This document shows positions 39,403 through 48,292 of a stretch of 64,000 bases of DNA, piece by piece. Each line of letters starts with the position of its first letter. Positions within the stretch are counted from its first letter, which is position 1. The notes under the pieces were generated by a model. The model saw only the letters and a list, made by a program, of their open reading frames with translations, was not told the origin of the DNA and did no database searches. Both the position numbers and the translations under genes were made by a program. The DNA is from Vibrio cidicii (GTDB lineage Bacteria > Pseudomonadota > Gammaproteobacteria > Enterobacterales > Vibrionaceae), in the NCBI RefSeq assembly GCF_009763805.1, contig NZ_CP046803.1:868001-932000 (forward strand). Direction: 5' to 3'.

Positions 39403-40245
39403 TTATTTCATCTGATTGACCGCGCGGACAAACGTTTCTTGCGCGCCGGGAATATTGAGCGCTTTGGCTTCATCCAATAGGCTCAACGCTTTGGGGATGT
39501 CACCTGCGGCCACCGCTTGTTCAATTGCGGATAAGTAGAACTGCTGCGACTCTGGCTGTGCTTTAATGGTTTTTTCTACGACTGGCGTTTGTACCGATTG
39601 TGCGGCTTCTGCCATGCGGAATGGACGCAATTTACGCGTCTCAACCTGCAACTCAATACGTCCGCCTAAACGATAGGTATAAACAGGATCAACCACCATC
39701 GGCATCACTTCACCAAATTCTTTGGCACGTACTTTCGCTGGATGGTCAACCGTCACTTGCTTGCCCAATTGATCGGCAGGGGTATAAATCACAACGTAAG
39801 GCGTTTGCTCTGCGTTGGTGGTGAATTTTTCAATATAACGGGTGCGGGTGAACGCATCGGACGGCAAAATCTGGAAATCTTGCAGTTTTAAGGTCTCAAC
39901 CACCTGAAACTGTTTATCCAGCAGCAGCACTTCTGGCGCAAACACCGAATCGTCAATCATCAGACTGGAGACCGTCACCGTGACATCGCCGCTGCGCTCG
40001 CTAAAGCGAAATGCAGCAAAGTGGCTGTTGCCCGCCGCAAAAGTGCCTACTGGTGAGGCAAGATCGACATCAAACTTGAGATCTTCGTTATCGTTAAGCT
40101 GAGCATAAGGAAACTGAGCAAAGTCGCTGCAACAGACTTCGGCATTAGTCGGAGGAGTAAGCTCTGTCTGCAGCTTGGCATCCGATGCACAACCGGTAAG
40201 TAAGGCACCCAGCACAACTGCCAACAAAGAGTGTTTATTTTTCAT
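39403..40245 (-). CDS. malM: maltose operon periplasmic lipoprotein MalM
   Basis: 280 aa. The start at 40245 (MKNKHSLLAVVLGALLTGC) gives a clean lipobox LTGC with the lipidated Cys at residue 19. Two beta-rich domains follow (DLASPVGTFAAGNSHFAAFRF, YVVIYTPADQLGKQV), then a Lys/Ala helical tail (AIEQAVAAGDIPKALSLLDEA). Found next to lamB as in enterobacteria. The exact role is unknown, and structural data on the family suggest a carbohydrate-binding periplasmic part. Downstream of lamB with a terminator between, so partial readthrough is likely. Confidence 0.88.
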   Translation of the reverse strand: MKNKHSLLAVVLGALLTGCASDAKLQTELTPPTNAEVCCSDFAQFPYAQLNDNEDLKFDVDLASPVGTFAAGNSHFAAFRFSERSGDVTVTVSSLMIDDSVFAPEVLLLDKQFQVVETLKLQDFQILPSDAFTRTRYIEKFTTNAEQTPYVVIYTPADQLGKQVTVDHPAKVRAKEFGEVMPMVVDPVYTYRLGGRIELQVETRKLRPFRMAEAAQSVQTPVVEKTIKAQPESQQFYLSAIEQAVAAGDIPKALSLLDEAKALNIPGAQETFVRAVNQMK

Positions 40246-40280
40246 TTTATTTCTCACTATAGGTTGTAGGATACAAAGTC

Positions 40281-40306
40281 AAAAAGGCAGCCCGTGGGCT
40301 GCCTTT
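40281..40306 (-). terminator. terminator after lamB
   Basis: Perfect AAAGGCAGCCC / GGGCTGCCTTT stem with a 2-nt loop. Read on the minus strand it has a T5 tail. Confidence 0.85.
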
Positions 40307-40319
40307 AATACTAAATGGT

Positions 40320-41588
40320 TTAGAACCAAATTTCAGTGTGGACACCAAAGACAAATTGGTCTTTTCCGTTTTCGATACCAATAACACCCGCACTAGTCTC
40401 ATCATCCGCTTTGATGTAGCTGATGTAAGGCTTAACTTGTGGACGACCAAAGTAATCTGAGTTTGCTGTAAATGCGGTCGCAATCTCTAAGTTGATAACT
40501 TTCGTCTCATCCGCGTCTTTTCCTCGACCCCAAGCACCTGGGTTACCAAGCTCTTCATTGCCATAAGATGCTGTCGCTTCTAGACGAACATTGTCGCTTA
40601 GTTTGTAAGAAGGACGAGCAGCTAAAATCCAACGAGTAAGGTCTTCTTGCCCAAACAGGGTATCCAAGCTTGTGAAGTATGTTGCTTCCGTACCTAGTTG
40701 CATCTTATCTGAGATGTTCAATACACCGTAAGACGTGAAAAATAGAGACTCAGCTTTGTCATCACCGCCTGACCAGCCACCGAAGTTCACACCGCGGTTT
40801 TGCATTACACCTTTACCGTATGCAATCGCGGTTTGAGTCCAACCGTCTAGGCCGTAGTAGCTTGTATTTAGAGTCACCGATGCGCCGACGCCGTCATCAT
40901 CTTTACCATCTTTTGCTTGGCGACCAAGTTTTAGGTCGAAATCAAGGCTACCAATACCAGCATCAACACCGTAGAAGTACAGGTCAATAGAAGAGTTGGT
41001 TTGACGAGTATTATTCGGATTTGCGCTTCCTGCATCTGGATCGGCCATTACGTATGCAACACCTGCAGTTTTACCCGCGAGTTTAGTTTGAATACCCGCA
41101 CCAATACCTGAGGATTGCTTCCAGAACTCACCCGATAGAATACCTGCGCTACGGTTTAGGAAACGTTGACCACCCCAAATAGAGGTGTCTTCACCAAGAA
41201 TGCCACCTAGCTCAACAAACGCTTCTTTCACCTCAAACTGAGCTGTATCGTTTGCTTTTTGGCTACCAGAAGAAGAATACGCGTAAGAGTTACCGTTACC
41301 GTACTCAGCACGCAAATTGTAATTCGCCCAAACACCGTTCTCGTATTCAGTGTGTTTTTTTACTGTAAACTCAACTTGGTTAGTGCTCTTGCCGTGAGTA
41401 CCAGCCGTTAAATAGTCAGGTTTACCAAATTCAGTATCAGTGGTGGTGCCATCAACAACACGCACGTTAGAAGACATATAACCGTGAACTTCCCATCCGT
41501 CGGTTGTAACGTCAGTTCCAGCAGCGAAGGCAGTACCCGCTGCTAAAGTAGAAGCCACTGCGGCAGCGATCAAACTTACTTTTTTCAT
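40320..41588 (-). CDS. lamB: maltoporin LamB
   Basis: 422-aa outer-membrane trimeric porin for maltodextrins. The start at 41588 (MKKVSLIAAAVASTLAAGTAFA) has GGAG six bases upstream, better than the ATG four codons before it. Signal peptide, then the LamB hallmark start VTTDGWEVHGYMSSNVRV, eighteen-strand barrel pattern, WGGQRFLNRSAG (constriction loop region) and the C-terminal Phe (FVFGVHTEIWF) needed for BAM-dependent assembly. The 408-bp region upstream carries four MalT-box cores shared with the divergent glgX. Confidence 0.93.
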   Translation of the reverse strand: MKKVSLIAAAVASTLAAGTAFAAGTDVTTDGWEVHGYMSSNVRVVDGTTTDTEFGKPDYLTAGTHGKSTNQVEFTVKKHTEYENGVWANYNLRAEYGNGNSYAYSSSGSQKANDTAQFEVKEAFVELGGILGEDTSIWGGQRFLNRSAGILSGEFWKQSSGIGAGIQTKLAGKTAGVAYVMADPDAGSANPNNTRQTNSSIDLYFYGVDAGIGSLDFDLKLGRQAKDGKDDDGVGASVTLNTSYYGLDGWTQTAIAYGKGVMQNRGVNFGGWSGGDDKAESLFFTSYGVLNISDKMQLGTEATYFTSLDTLFGQEDLTRWILAARPSYKLSDNVRLEATASYGNEELGNPGAWGRGKDADETKVINLEIATAFTANSDYFGRPQVKPYISYIKADDETSAGVIGIENGKDQFVFGVHTEIWF

Positions 41589-41728
41589 TCTTAGCTCCAT
41601 TAAGGGTATTTATCGTTCTTTCTCCCCGCTCGCTCTCAAGATGAAGTAGGCAGTAAAAATCACCTAAAGAAAGAGAGGTAAGATGGGACAAAGTCCCCAG
41701 TTGTTTCAACACCGACTATGCTAAGAGA

Positions 41729-41786
41729 GGAGGAACAGAATAGCGTCCTCCACCCCCAAAAAAAATGGGGGGATGAGAAAGGAGGA
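41729..41786. promoter_or_regulatory. cluster of four MalT-box cores between lamB and glgX
   Basis: GGAGGA at 41729-41734, TCCTCC (minus-strand box) at 41746-41751, GGATGA at 41771-41776 within GGGGGATGAG, and GGAGGA at 41781-41786. The hexamer GGA(T/G)GA is the MalT core. Four in 58 bp, one extended to GGGGATGAG, is far above chance (about one per kilobase over both strands). The cluster would activate lamB-malM leftward and perhaps glgX rightward. Confidence 0.72.
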
Positions 41787-41996
41787 TAGATTTTACCGAA
41801 CGATGTTTAATAGAGCAGGATCACTGAATTAGGGTGGAGTTAGTAACTTTGCTAGAGATCTTCGCGCTACAAAGTGAGGCACAATTCATATTTTTGCCAA
41901 CAATGATAGGTAGAAAGTAATTTTATTACATTTATATTAATCTCTAAGGGGCGCTTGACCTCTTTGTGACAAAGTTTTTTACTAATAGTTCCGAAT

Positions 41997-44009
41997 ATGG
42001 ATAAAGACCCAAGAAAAATAGCTATGACAGCATCGCTCTCACGCCCATACCCTCTGGGCGCTACGTTACACGAAACGGGGTGCAACTTTGCCATACATGC
42101 ACCGGACTGTCCGTCGATTCGTTTGGCTCTGTTTGATGAAAAAAAACAATTTAAAACCTATGAGCTAGAAAATGAGTACGCGGGCATTCGTTACACTTTT
42201 GTTCCGGGCATTAAAGCCGGGCAAAAGTATGGCTACCTAGTGGACAGCGAAGAAGGGCCATTGCTCCTTTCCGATCCCTATGCCAAAGCCTTAGATAGAC
42301 CACTGCATTACAAGACACCTTACAGCGCAGAAAAAAGCTTCGCCATGCCCAAGTGTGTGGTCTATCAGGATGATTTCGATTGGCAAGATACCGATCACCC
42401 TCGTATTGCGCGTGAAGAGATGATTCTGTTTGAAACGCACGTCAAGGGAGTAAGTAAACTTCACCCTGAAATTGCAGTTAGTGAACGGGGACGATATTTG
42501 GGCTTAGTCAGCGAACCGATGCTGGCGTTTTACAAAGAGCAAAACATCAACACCTTACAGCTGTTGCCCATTGCCGCATGCATGCACGAGCCGCATTTGC
42601 TCGATATGGGCAAAGTGAACTATTGGGGCTACAACCCTTATTTGTTTATGGTGCCTGACCCGCGCTACGCCGATAAAGATGCAGTGCTTGAGCTTAAAAC
42701 CGCAATTCGGGAACTGCATCGCCACGGTATTCAAGTGATCCTTGATGTCGTGTACAACCACACCGCGGAAGGCGGTGCCGGCCCAACCGTATTTAACCTA
42801 AAAGCGCTCGATTCACGCTTTTACTTTAAACATGGCAGCCATTTTGCCAATTTTACCGGGTGCGGTAACACGGTGGATCTCACCTATCAACCCGCGCTCA
42901 ACTTGATTATGGATACCTTGCGCTACTGGGTGAGCGAGTTCAAAGTCGACGGATTTCGTTTTGATCTCGCCGCCACGCTGGGCCGTCAAGGGGATGACTA
43001 CAACCCGGAAGCCGCCTTCTTCAAAGCAGTCGCGCAGGACCCCATCTTAAAAGAGACCAAATTGATCGCCGAACCTTGGGATATCGGGCCCAATGGCTAC
43101 CAAGTTGGCAATTTCCCGTTTGGTTGGAACGAGTGTAACGACAAGCTGCGCGACATCACTCGCAGCTTTTGGCGTGGCGATCAGGGCTATCTCAAAGAGT
43201 TTGCCACCCGTTTGATGGGTTCGCGTGATATCTACAGCGCGGCAAACTGGCCATACAAACTCACCGTGAACTACATCACCTACCACGACGGTTTCACCAT
43301 GCAAGATCTGGTGTCTTACAAACATAAGCATAACGAAGATAACGGCGAACAAAACCGCGATGGGCACGGTGACAACCGCTCTGAAAACTATGGCGTAGAA
43401 GGGCCCACAGAGAACTTGATGGTGATCGCCACGCGTGAAAAGCAAAAGCGCAACTTCATGGCGAGCCTACTGTTTGCCTTTGGCATTCCACATGTACTTA
43501 CCGCCGATGTACTGTCCCATACACAAAAGGGCAACAACAACGCCTATTGTCAGGACAACGAAACCAGTTGGCTCAATTGGCAATCGTCAGAGCGTAAGCG
43601 AGATTTTAAACGCTGGCTTTCGCAGATGGTGGCGAATCGACAGACCTATATGGTGCCGTTTATTCGTGCGTTCAGTGGATCAAACCGCAACCTCAACCGC
43701 ATTTTTTGGCGTAGAGTGGATGGTTCACCAATGGAGCACGAAGATTGGAATCGTTTGAGCGCGGTGGCACTGCATATTGGTATTGGCAAAGATGGCGCGG
43801 AAATGGTCTATCTCATCAACCAAACCAGCGCTCCAGCACGTTTTACCCTGCCCAATGACTGTAAACAAACCTGGACGCTGATCTGTGATACCAACGTACG
43901 TAATATCTCTCCTGGGCATGCAGAGGGGGAGTTATTGCTCTCTCCGGTGTCGATGGCGATATTACACTATCAGCCCAAAGAAGCACCCAAAAGCAGACTT
44001 ACTGATTAA
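41997..44009 (+). CDS. glgX: glycogen debranching enzyme GlgX-type (GH13 isoamylase)
   Basis: 670 aa. N-terminal CBM48-like domain (YPLGATLHETGCNFAIHAPDC) and GH13 barrel: region I DVVYNHT, region II GFRFDLAA (nucleophile Asp), region III LIAEPWD (Glu), region IV FITYHDGF (NYITYHDGFTMQD, with Asp). It hydrolyses 1,6 branches of limit dextrins. Two starts are possible, 41997 and 42024 (MTASLSRPYPLG); neither has a good ribosome site. Divergent from lamB across a MalT-box cluster, so here it is likely part of the maltodextrin regulon rather than of a glycogen operon. Confidence 0.88.
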   Translation: MDKDPRKIAMTASLSRPYPLGATLHETGCNFAIHAPDCPSIRLALFDEKKQFKTYELENEYAGIRYTFVPGIKAGQKYGYLVDSEEGPLLLSDPYAKALDRPLHYKTPYSAEKSFAMPKCVVYQDDFDWQDTDHPRIAREEMILFETHVKGVSKLHPEIAVSERGRYLGLVSEPMLAFYKEQNINTLQLLPIAACMHEPHLLDMGKVNYWGYNPYLFMVPDPRYADKDAVLELKTAIRELHRHGIQVILDVVYNHTAEGGAGPTVFNLKALDSRFYFKHGSHFANFTGCGNTVDLTYQPALNLIMDTLRYWVSEFKVDGFRFDLAATLGRQGDDYNPEAAFFKAVAQDPILKETKLIAEPWDIGPNGYQVGNFPFGWNECNDKLRDITRSFWRGDQGYLKEFATRLMGSRDIYSAANWPYKLTVNYITYHDGFTMQDLVSYKHKHNEDNGEQNRDGHGDNRSENYGVEGPTENLMVIATREKQKRNFMASLLFAFGIPHVLTADVLSHTQKGNNNAYCQDNETSWLNWQSSERKRDFKRWLSQMVANRQTYMVPFIRAFSGSNRNLNRIFWRRVDGSPMEHEDWNRLSAVALHIGIGKDGAEMVYLINQTSAPARFTLPNDCKQTWTLICDTNVRNISPGHAEGELLLSPVSMAILHYQPKEAPKSRLTD

Positions 44010-44017
44010 CACAAGGT

Positions 44018-44049
44018 AGAGGCTGGTCGAAACCAGCCTCTCTGATTTT
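44018..44049 (+). terminator. Rho-independent terminator after glgX
   Basis: Stem AGAGGCTGGT / ACCAGCCTCT with loop CGAA and trailing TGATTTT. The rest of the 347-bp gap to the next gene shows no gene or clear motif. Confidence 0.8.
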
Positions 44050-44356
44050 GACGCCATTGGTTCTTTAGATTATTTCGTTATTAAGCAACACTATTAATGC
44101 ATCTTTTTGCTATACATTTTGTCACCGTCTGATGGTCAATTTTTTGCCAACGACACCTGGAACACATTACATTCCCTCGCTTTAGGCCAAAGAAAGCCGA
44201 TGGTCGTAACGACAAATATCTAACACTGCGACAATCCGTTCAGTCTCACACAACACCATACCCAATTAACACTTTTGAGCTATTGGTTCAAAAATCCATT
44301 TCTCAACTACAATTACGCTGTGAAGGAGTACAAGTTACAGAATTTATTGAGGGAAA

Positions 44357-45550
44357 ATGGCCAGTTTAGCAGGACAACATATCGAGGAAATGGCGGATAT
44401 AAGGCTGACGAGAAAGCGCAAAATTGTCAGCATATGTTCGCTCGCCTCCTGCGTGCTGTTTCTCTACCACACTATTGAACAAGCGTTGGCGGCTCATCTG
44501 AGTATTGCACTACTCAATGGCGCGTTTGCTTTGCTGAGCTTAGCCGTATTTGCTTACCTTCAACGCAGTAGTAAGGGCCTTAATGCCGACCTATTCTTGA
44601 GTGCGATTTTATTGCTTGGCGTAATTCCGATGGTTTTCCACGCCACGCCCTCCCCTGAACGCCTCCTTTGGTTGTTCCCTATTCTAAGCACTGTTATCCT
44701 AATCAACCGTTTTAAAATCGGCTTGTTACTGAACTCACTCTTCTGCCTCACCATTTGCCTGACTCTACTAGTCAGCCATCCCGCGCAAGGATATCCGATC
44801 CAAAGCGCTTATAGCCTTGTGGTTGCCTTAGTTTTCACCAGTCTTATTTGCCATACTTTTGCATTTTACCACTATAGATTGATCAATTACGTTCATTCAC
44901 TCTACCTCGAAGGCATCGAAGATCTCGCCTATACCGATAAGCTTACTGGCCTAGCCAATCGCTGGAGTTTCGAAAGCTGGGCACAAGAGAAACTCAGGGA
45001 TATCAACACCAAACCCACCACTTGCATCACCGCGCTTATCTTTATTGATATCGATAATTTTAAAACCATCAATGACAACTACGGGCACGATGTTGGCGAT
45101 AAGGTGCTGCAACATTTTGCTCGAAGGCTGAAAAATAACATCCGTAATAAAGATCGCCGCACCGACAAGCATGATTACTCGATTGCCCGTTTCGCTGGCG
45201 ATGAGTTTGTCTTGATGCTTTATGATGTGAAAAGTCGCCAAGATCTGGACAACATCCTCAAACGCATCATTACGCTTTATCACAGTGACTATCAAGCCAA
45301 CGAGCGTATCCACGGTTTGACGTTGAGTTTAGGTGCGGCAATATACGGGCAAGATGCTGTTGAGCTATCAGAGTTGACACGCTGCGCAGACAAAGCCATG
45401 TATAAAGCCAAGCACGCAGGCAAGAACCGTTTTGCTTACTACAATGAGGATGAGAAAACCCACTTCAGTAAATCTCAGGATGTACCCAAGACACACTCGA
45501 TGACGAACGTTTCCCAACTGATACCCCATCAGCGCCCGAGCAAATACTAA
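44357..45550 (+). CDS. membrane diguanylate cyclase with AGDEF active site
   Basis: 397 aa. About five to six TM helices in residues 25-180 (SICSLASCVLFLYHTIEQAL, LSIALLNGAFALLSLAVFAY, LFLSAILLLGVIPMVF, LLNSLFCLTICLTLLVS, SLVVALVFTSLICHTFAFYH), then a GGDEF domain (195-365) with LTGLANRWSF, FIDIDNFKTINDNYGHDVGD and the signature FAGDEF (Ala280-Phe284). The first Gly is Ala, a change some active cyclases tolerate. No RxxD I-site at the usual place. Start preceded by GAGGGAAA. The tail (from 370) is Ser/His-rich and disordered. Signal sensed unknown. Confidence 0.87.
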   Translation: MASLAGQHIEEMADIRLTRKRKIVSICSLASCVLFLYHTIEQALAAHLSIALLNGAFALLSLAVFAYLQRSSKGLNADLFLSAILLLGVIPMVFHATPSPERLLWLFPILSTVILINRFKIGLLLNSLFCLTICLTLLVSHPAQGYPIQSAYSLVVALVFTSLICHTFAFYHYRLINYVHSLYLEGIEDLAYTDKLTGLANRWSFESWAQEKLRDINTKPTTCITALIFIDIDNFKTINDNYGHDVGDKVLQHFARRLKNNIRNKDRRTDKHDYSIARFAGDEFVLMLYDVKSRQDLDNILKRIITLYHSDYQANERIHGLTLSLGAAIYGQDAVELSELTRCADKAMYKAKHAGKNRFAYYNEDEKTHFSKSQDVPKTHSMTNVSQLIPHQRPSKY

Positions 45551-45598
45551 CTGGGTGCGTAACACCTAGAGTGAACAAAATGCACTCAATGCGCTGAA

Positions 45599-45874
45599 CT
45601 ACCCCGCCATATACATCAGCCACAAACCAACAGCTAAGAAAGTACATAACCAAATGGCATAACGCACTTTATTGATTTTGTTTGGCCGCGCTCTCACTAC
45701 GGGCTTCAGCGCTGCTCGTTTGGCTGTTTCAATAATGGAGGGATGCTCTTCCAACTGCTCTTTCCTTACCTGCGCTTTGTTGGCCACAGAGGTAAAGCGA
45801 TGCCGCTGCTCGTTGGTCATATCTGGTACATCATAATGAGCGGGATGATCATTGTGTTTCGGTTGTACAGCCAC
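45599..45874 (-). CDS. small single-pass membrane protein of unknown function
   Basis: 91 aa with a GTG start behind GGAGG. The first 65 residues are charged and soluble (HYDVPDMTNEQRHRF, EEHPSIIETAKRAALKPVV) with a C-terminal TM helix (YAIWLCTFLAVGLWLMYMAG), so it looks tail-anchored. I do not recognise the family. Convergent with the cyclase gene. The 255-bp gap to the pirin gene shows no other gene. Confidence 0.65.
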   Translation of the reverse strand: MAVQPKHNDHPAHYDVPDMTNEQRHRFTSVANKAQVRKEQLEEHPSIIETAKRAALKPVVRARPNKINKVRYAIWLCTFLAVGLWLMYMAG

Positions 45875-46129
45875 ACGACACCTCCGTCTTAGCTAGCCTA
45901 TTGTGAGTATAGTCAATTCCCTCCAGAGAGGTCTTAAATACGTTTCTCAAATGAAAGTGAAAACCGTAAGCATGTATTTCCGACATGCAGAATTATCCAG
46001 AGCAGGATACAAATTTTCTCGCCAAAACACTTTCTGGTTTTCAAATCTTTCGAACATGTCGAACAACTTTCCAACCTGCTCTCATTAGACGAATGTCATT
46101 AAACTCATTGGAAAAACAAGGAGTCAGCC

Positions 46130-46972
46130 ATGTCCTCATACCGCACTGTAAAACAGCTCCATCGCGCCGTTCGAACTTCAGATGGTGATGGGGTTAATAT
46201 TCGTCGTATCGCGGGTTTTAACCAACCGAACTTTTCTCCTTTTCTGATGATTGACGAGCTGAAATCAGATGAGGCGGCCGACTATATCGGCGGCTTTCCA
46301 CCACATCCGCATCGCGGTATTGAAACCTTAACCTATATGCTCAATGGCCATTTTCAGCATAAAGATCATATGGGGAATGTCGGAGAACTGAGAAGTGGTG
46401 GGGCTCAATGGATGGCGGCAGGTCGCGGCGTGATACACAGCGAAATGCCGATTATGACGGAGGGACAGCTGCATGGGTTTCAGATCTGGATTAACCAGCC
46501 AGCCAAAAACAAAATGTCGCCAGCGCAATATCACGATTTCCAGCCGGAGAGCATTACCGAAAAAAGCCATCCGGACTGGGGGTTAGTCCGCGTGATTGCC
46601 GGAGCGCTATCTATCGATGCGCAAGAGATCGCTGGCCCGCTGCAAAGCAGTTCGATAGCCATGACCATTGCCGATTGGCGCAGCAACGCCGCCCATAATC
46701 TCACGGTCGAGATCCCGGCAGACTTGCAATGTTTAGTGTTTGTCTACCAAGGGAAAATTGCCATTGACCAGCAACTTATCAGCGCAGGACAACTCGGCAT
46801 ATTGAGCAACGCAGACCAACTTAAACTGTCTGCATTAGAGGAAAGCGGCGCACTGATTCTTGCAGGAATGCCAATCCATGAACCTATCGTGCACTACGGC
46901 CCATTTGTGATGAACAGTGTGGAAGAAATTGAGCAAGCTATTAAAGATTACCAAACAGGCAATTTTGTCTAA
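46130..46972 (+). CDS. pirin family protein (cupin)
   Basis: 280-aa bicupin. The N-terminal cupin has the iron-binding motif PHPHRGIETLTYML, with a further His and Glu in GGAQWMAAGRGVIHSEMP. The C-terminal cupin is degenerate. Some bacterial pirins oxidise quercetin, and others modulate central metabolism. Which applies here is unknown. GGAG is placed properly before ATG 46130. Monocistronic and ended by a terminator shared with the convergent ppnP. Confidence 0.9.
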   Translation: MSSYRTVKQLHRAVRTSDGDGVNIRRIAGFNQPNFSPFLMIDELKSDEAADYIGGFPPHPHRGIETLTYMLNGHFQHKDHMGNVGELRSGGAQWMAAGRGVIHSEMPIMTEGQLHGFQIWINQPAKNKMSPAQYHDFQPESITEKSHPDWGLVRVIAGALSIDAQEIAGPLQSSSIAMTIADWRSNAAHNLTVEIPADLQCLVFVYQGKIAIDQQLISAGQLGILSNADQLKLSALEESGALILAGMPIHEPIVHYGPFVMNSVEEIEQAIKDYQTGNFV

Positions 46973-46974
46973 AG

Positions 46975-47007
46975 AAAAGGGCCCGAGATTCGGACCCTTT
47001 GTTTTTA
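46975..47007. terminator. terminator between pirin gene and ppnP
   Basis: Interrupted stem AAAGGG-C-CCGA / TCGG-A-CCCTTT followed by GTTTTTAT on the plus strand. Confidence 0.78.
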
Positions 47008-47286
47008 TAAGTATTCGCACAGATAAGCAGTGGCGATTTCGACCTGTAAGTCGAAAGAAGATTTACCCGCCACTTCAAACGCTTCACCTGCATTGTAGGT
47101 GCTCCACGTTTCTTCTCCGGCGCGCTTAATGACCAAGGAACCTTTAATCACCGTCATGCGCTCAGGGGCATCGGTACCGAAAGTATAATTGCCTGGCAGC
47201 ATCACACCCACGCTACTGTCTTCGCCGTTTTGTTCGAAGCCAAGAGATTTAACGGTACCTGCAAAATAGCTGTTTTCTTTGATCAT
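47005..47286 (-). CDS. ppnP: pyrimidine/purine nucleoside phosphorylase PpnP (DUF1255)
   Basis: 93-aa single-domain cupin, the standard PpnP length, with SVGVMLPGNYTFGTDAPERMTVIKG and NAGEAFEVAGKSSFDLQV. The family phosphorolyses several purine and pyrimidine nucleosides to base and ribose-1-phosphate. Start after AAGGATAAACA. Cytoplasmic and monocistronic. Confidence 0.9.
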   Translation of the reverse strand: MIKENSYFAGTVKSLGFEQNGEDSSVGVMLPGNYTFGTDAPERMTVIKGSLVIKRAGEETWSTYNAGEAFEVAGKSSFDLQVEIATAYLCEYL

Positions 47287-47487
47287 TGTTTATCCTTAAA
47301 CACTTCAATTACCGCTGGATGCGGACCCTCTTTTTACCGTGTTTTTACATCGACCTCAAGCCATTCCTTGCATGGTGATAAAAAGCTCATCACCACAGTG
47401 CTCGCACAGAAAAGTACAAACTTTCTGAGGGAAAAGTTGCTAATTGAGCGCAAAAAAACCACTATTAACGATGGACAAGGATGATGT

Positions 47488-48003
47488 ATGAACACAAGTA
47501 AAACCACCAACGAAAATCGTAAACTGGACGACAATCGGGAAGAGGCTGAGCGAAGACGTCGCATCCGGCGCATTTTGATAGCCTCGACCGTAACGCTGTT
47601 TTTTCTTGCTTTAGTGACTTATTTTTCTTACCGAATTTATATCGAGTACCAAGAATACATTGATCCATCCAATGTATATGGCGATTGGATTGAAATTGGT
47701 GCGCCCCCCTATCAAACCGAAATCCTAACTTTGAGTGACAAAGGTGTGTATCGCAACAATCGTTTGATCGCCACCAGCTATCACTTTAATGGCAAACGTA
47801 TCACCATTGAGACGGGTATTGGTTTGACCGTCTACCAACTGGCAGGTAACGACAATTCTCCTCAACTACGCCGTATCGTTCCGGACTCCCCAGCTCAACG
47901 GCTGGTGAAAAAAGGTTATGAAGAGACCATTTTGCAAAGTGTTGACGGCGCGGCACAAGATCGCCGCCAAGCATTACGAGAACATTTCGACCTCTCCAAT
48001 TGA
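47488..48003 (+). CDS. membrane-anchored protein, DUF2850-like
   Basis: 171 aa. A strongly basic N-terminal segment (residues 10-30, RREEA/RRRRIRRI type) precedes one TM helix (LIASTVTLFFLALVTYFSYRIY) and a periplasmic domain of about 115 residues beginning YGDWIEIGAPPYQTEIL. It matches my memory of DUF2850, a Vibrio-restricted family of unknown function, not verified. AAGGATGATGT precedes the ATG. Monocistronic. Confidence 0.65.
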   Translation: MNTSKTTNENRKLDDNREEAERRRRIRRILIASTVTLFFLALVTYFSYRIYIEYQEYIDPSNVYGDWIEIGAPPYQTEILTLSDKGVYRNNRLIATSYHFNGKRITIETGIGLTVYQLAGNDNSPQLRRIVPDSPAQRLVKKGYEETILQSVDGAAQDRRQALREHFDLSN

Positions 48004-48215
48004 TCTGCCCTGCAATAGTGAAATCACTGACATATGACCAAATCATGTCAAACTGCAAAATTTTCACCATGCCGTACGATAATTTATAAAACTTTATGCC
48101 ACGGTTCCATTTTCAATGTAACACGTCCTTTTCTTCCATCAATTTCTCTCTGGTCACTCGAAAAGCGCTTTAATTTTTTTTGCTGAAAAAAAAGACTCTT
48201 CAATACTGTCCATGA

Positions 48216-48240
48216 TGCCAAGTGAACTCATTCACTGGCA
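48216..48240 (+). promoter_or_regulatory. hairpin in the chitinase 5' leader
   Basis: TGCCAAGTGAA / TTCACTGGCA with loop CTCA and a single bulged A, 53-77 bp before the chitinase start and without a T tail. It is probably part of the 5' untranslated region. It could control stability or translation, or bind a regulator as DNA. Confidence 0.5.
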
Positions 48241-48292
48241 GCTTATGTCTCTTATTTTAATGACATAACATTCAAGGACTGAGAGAAAAAAG

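Noticed and set aside
41955..41985. CRP site in front of glgX (CTTTGT-G-ACAAAG palindrome)
   Set aside because: A 13-bp palindrome is present, but spacing and half-sites do not fit CRP.
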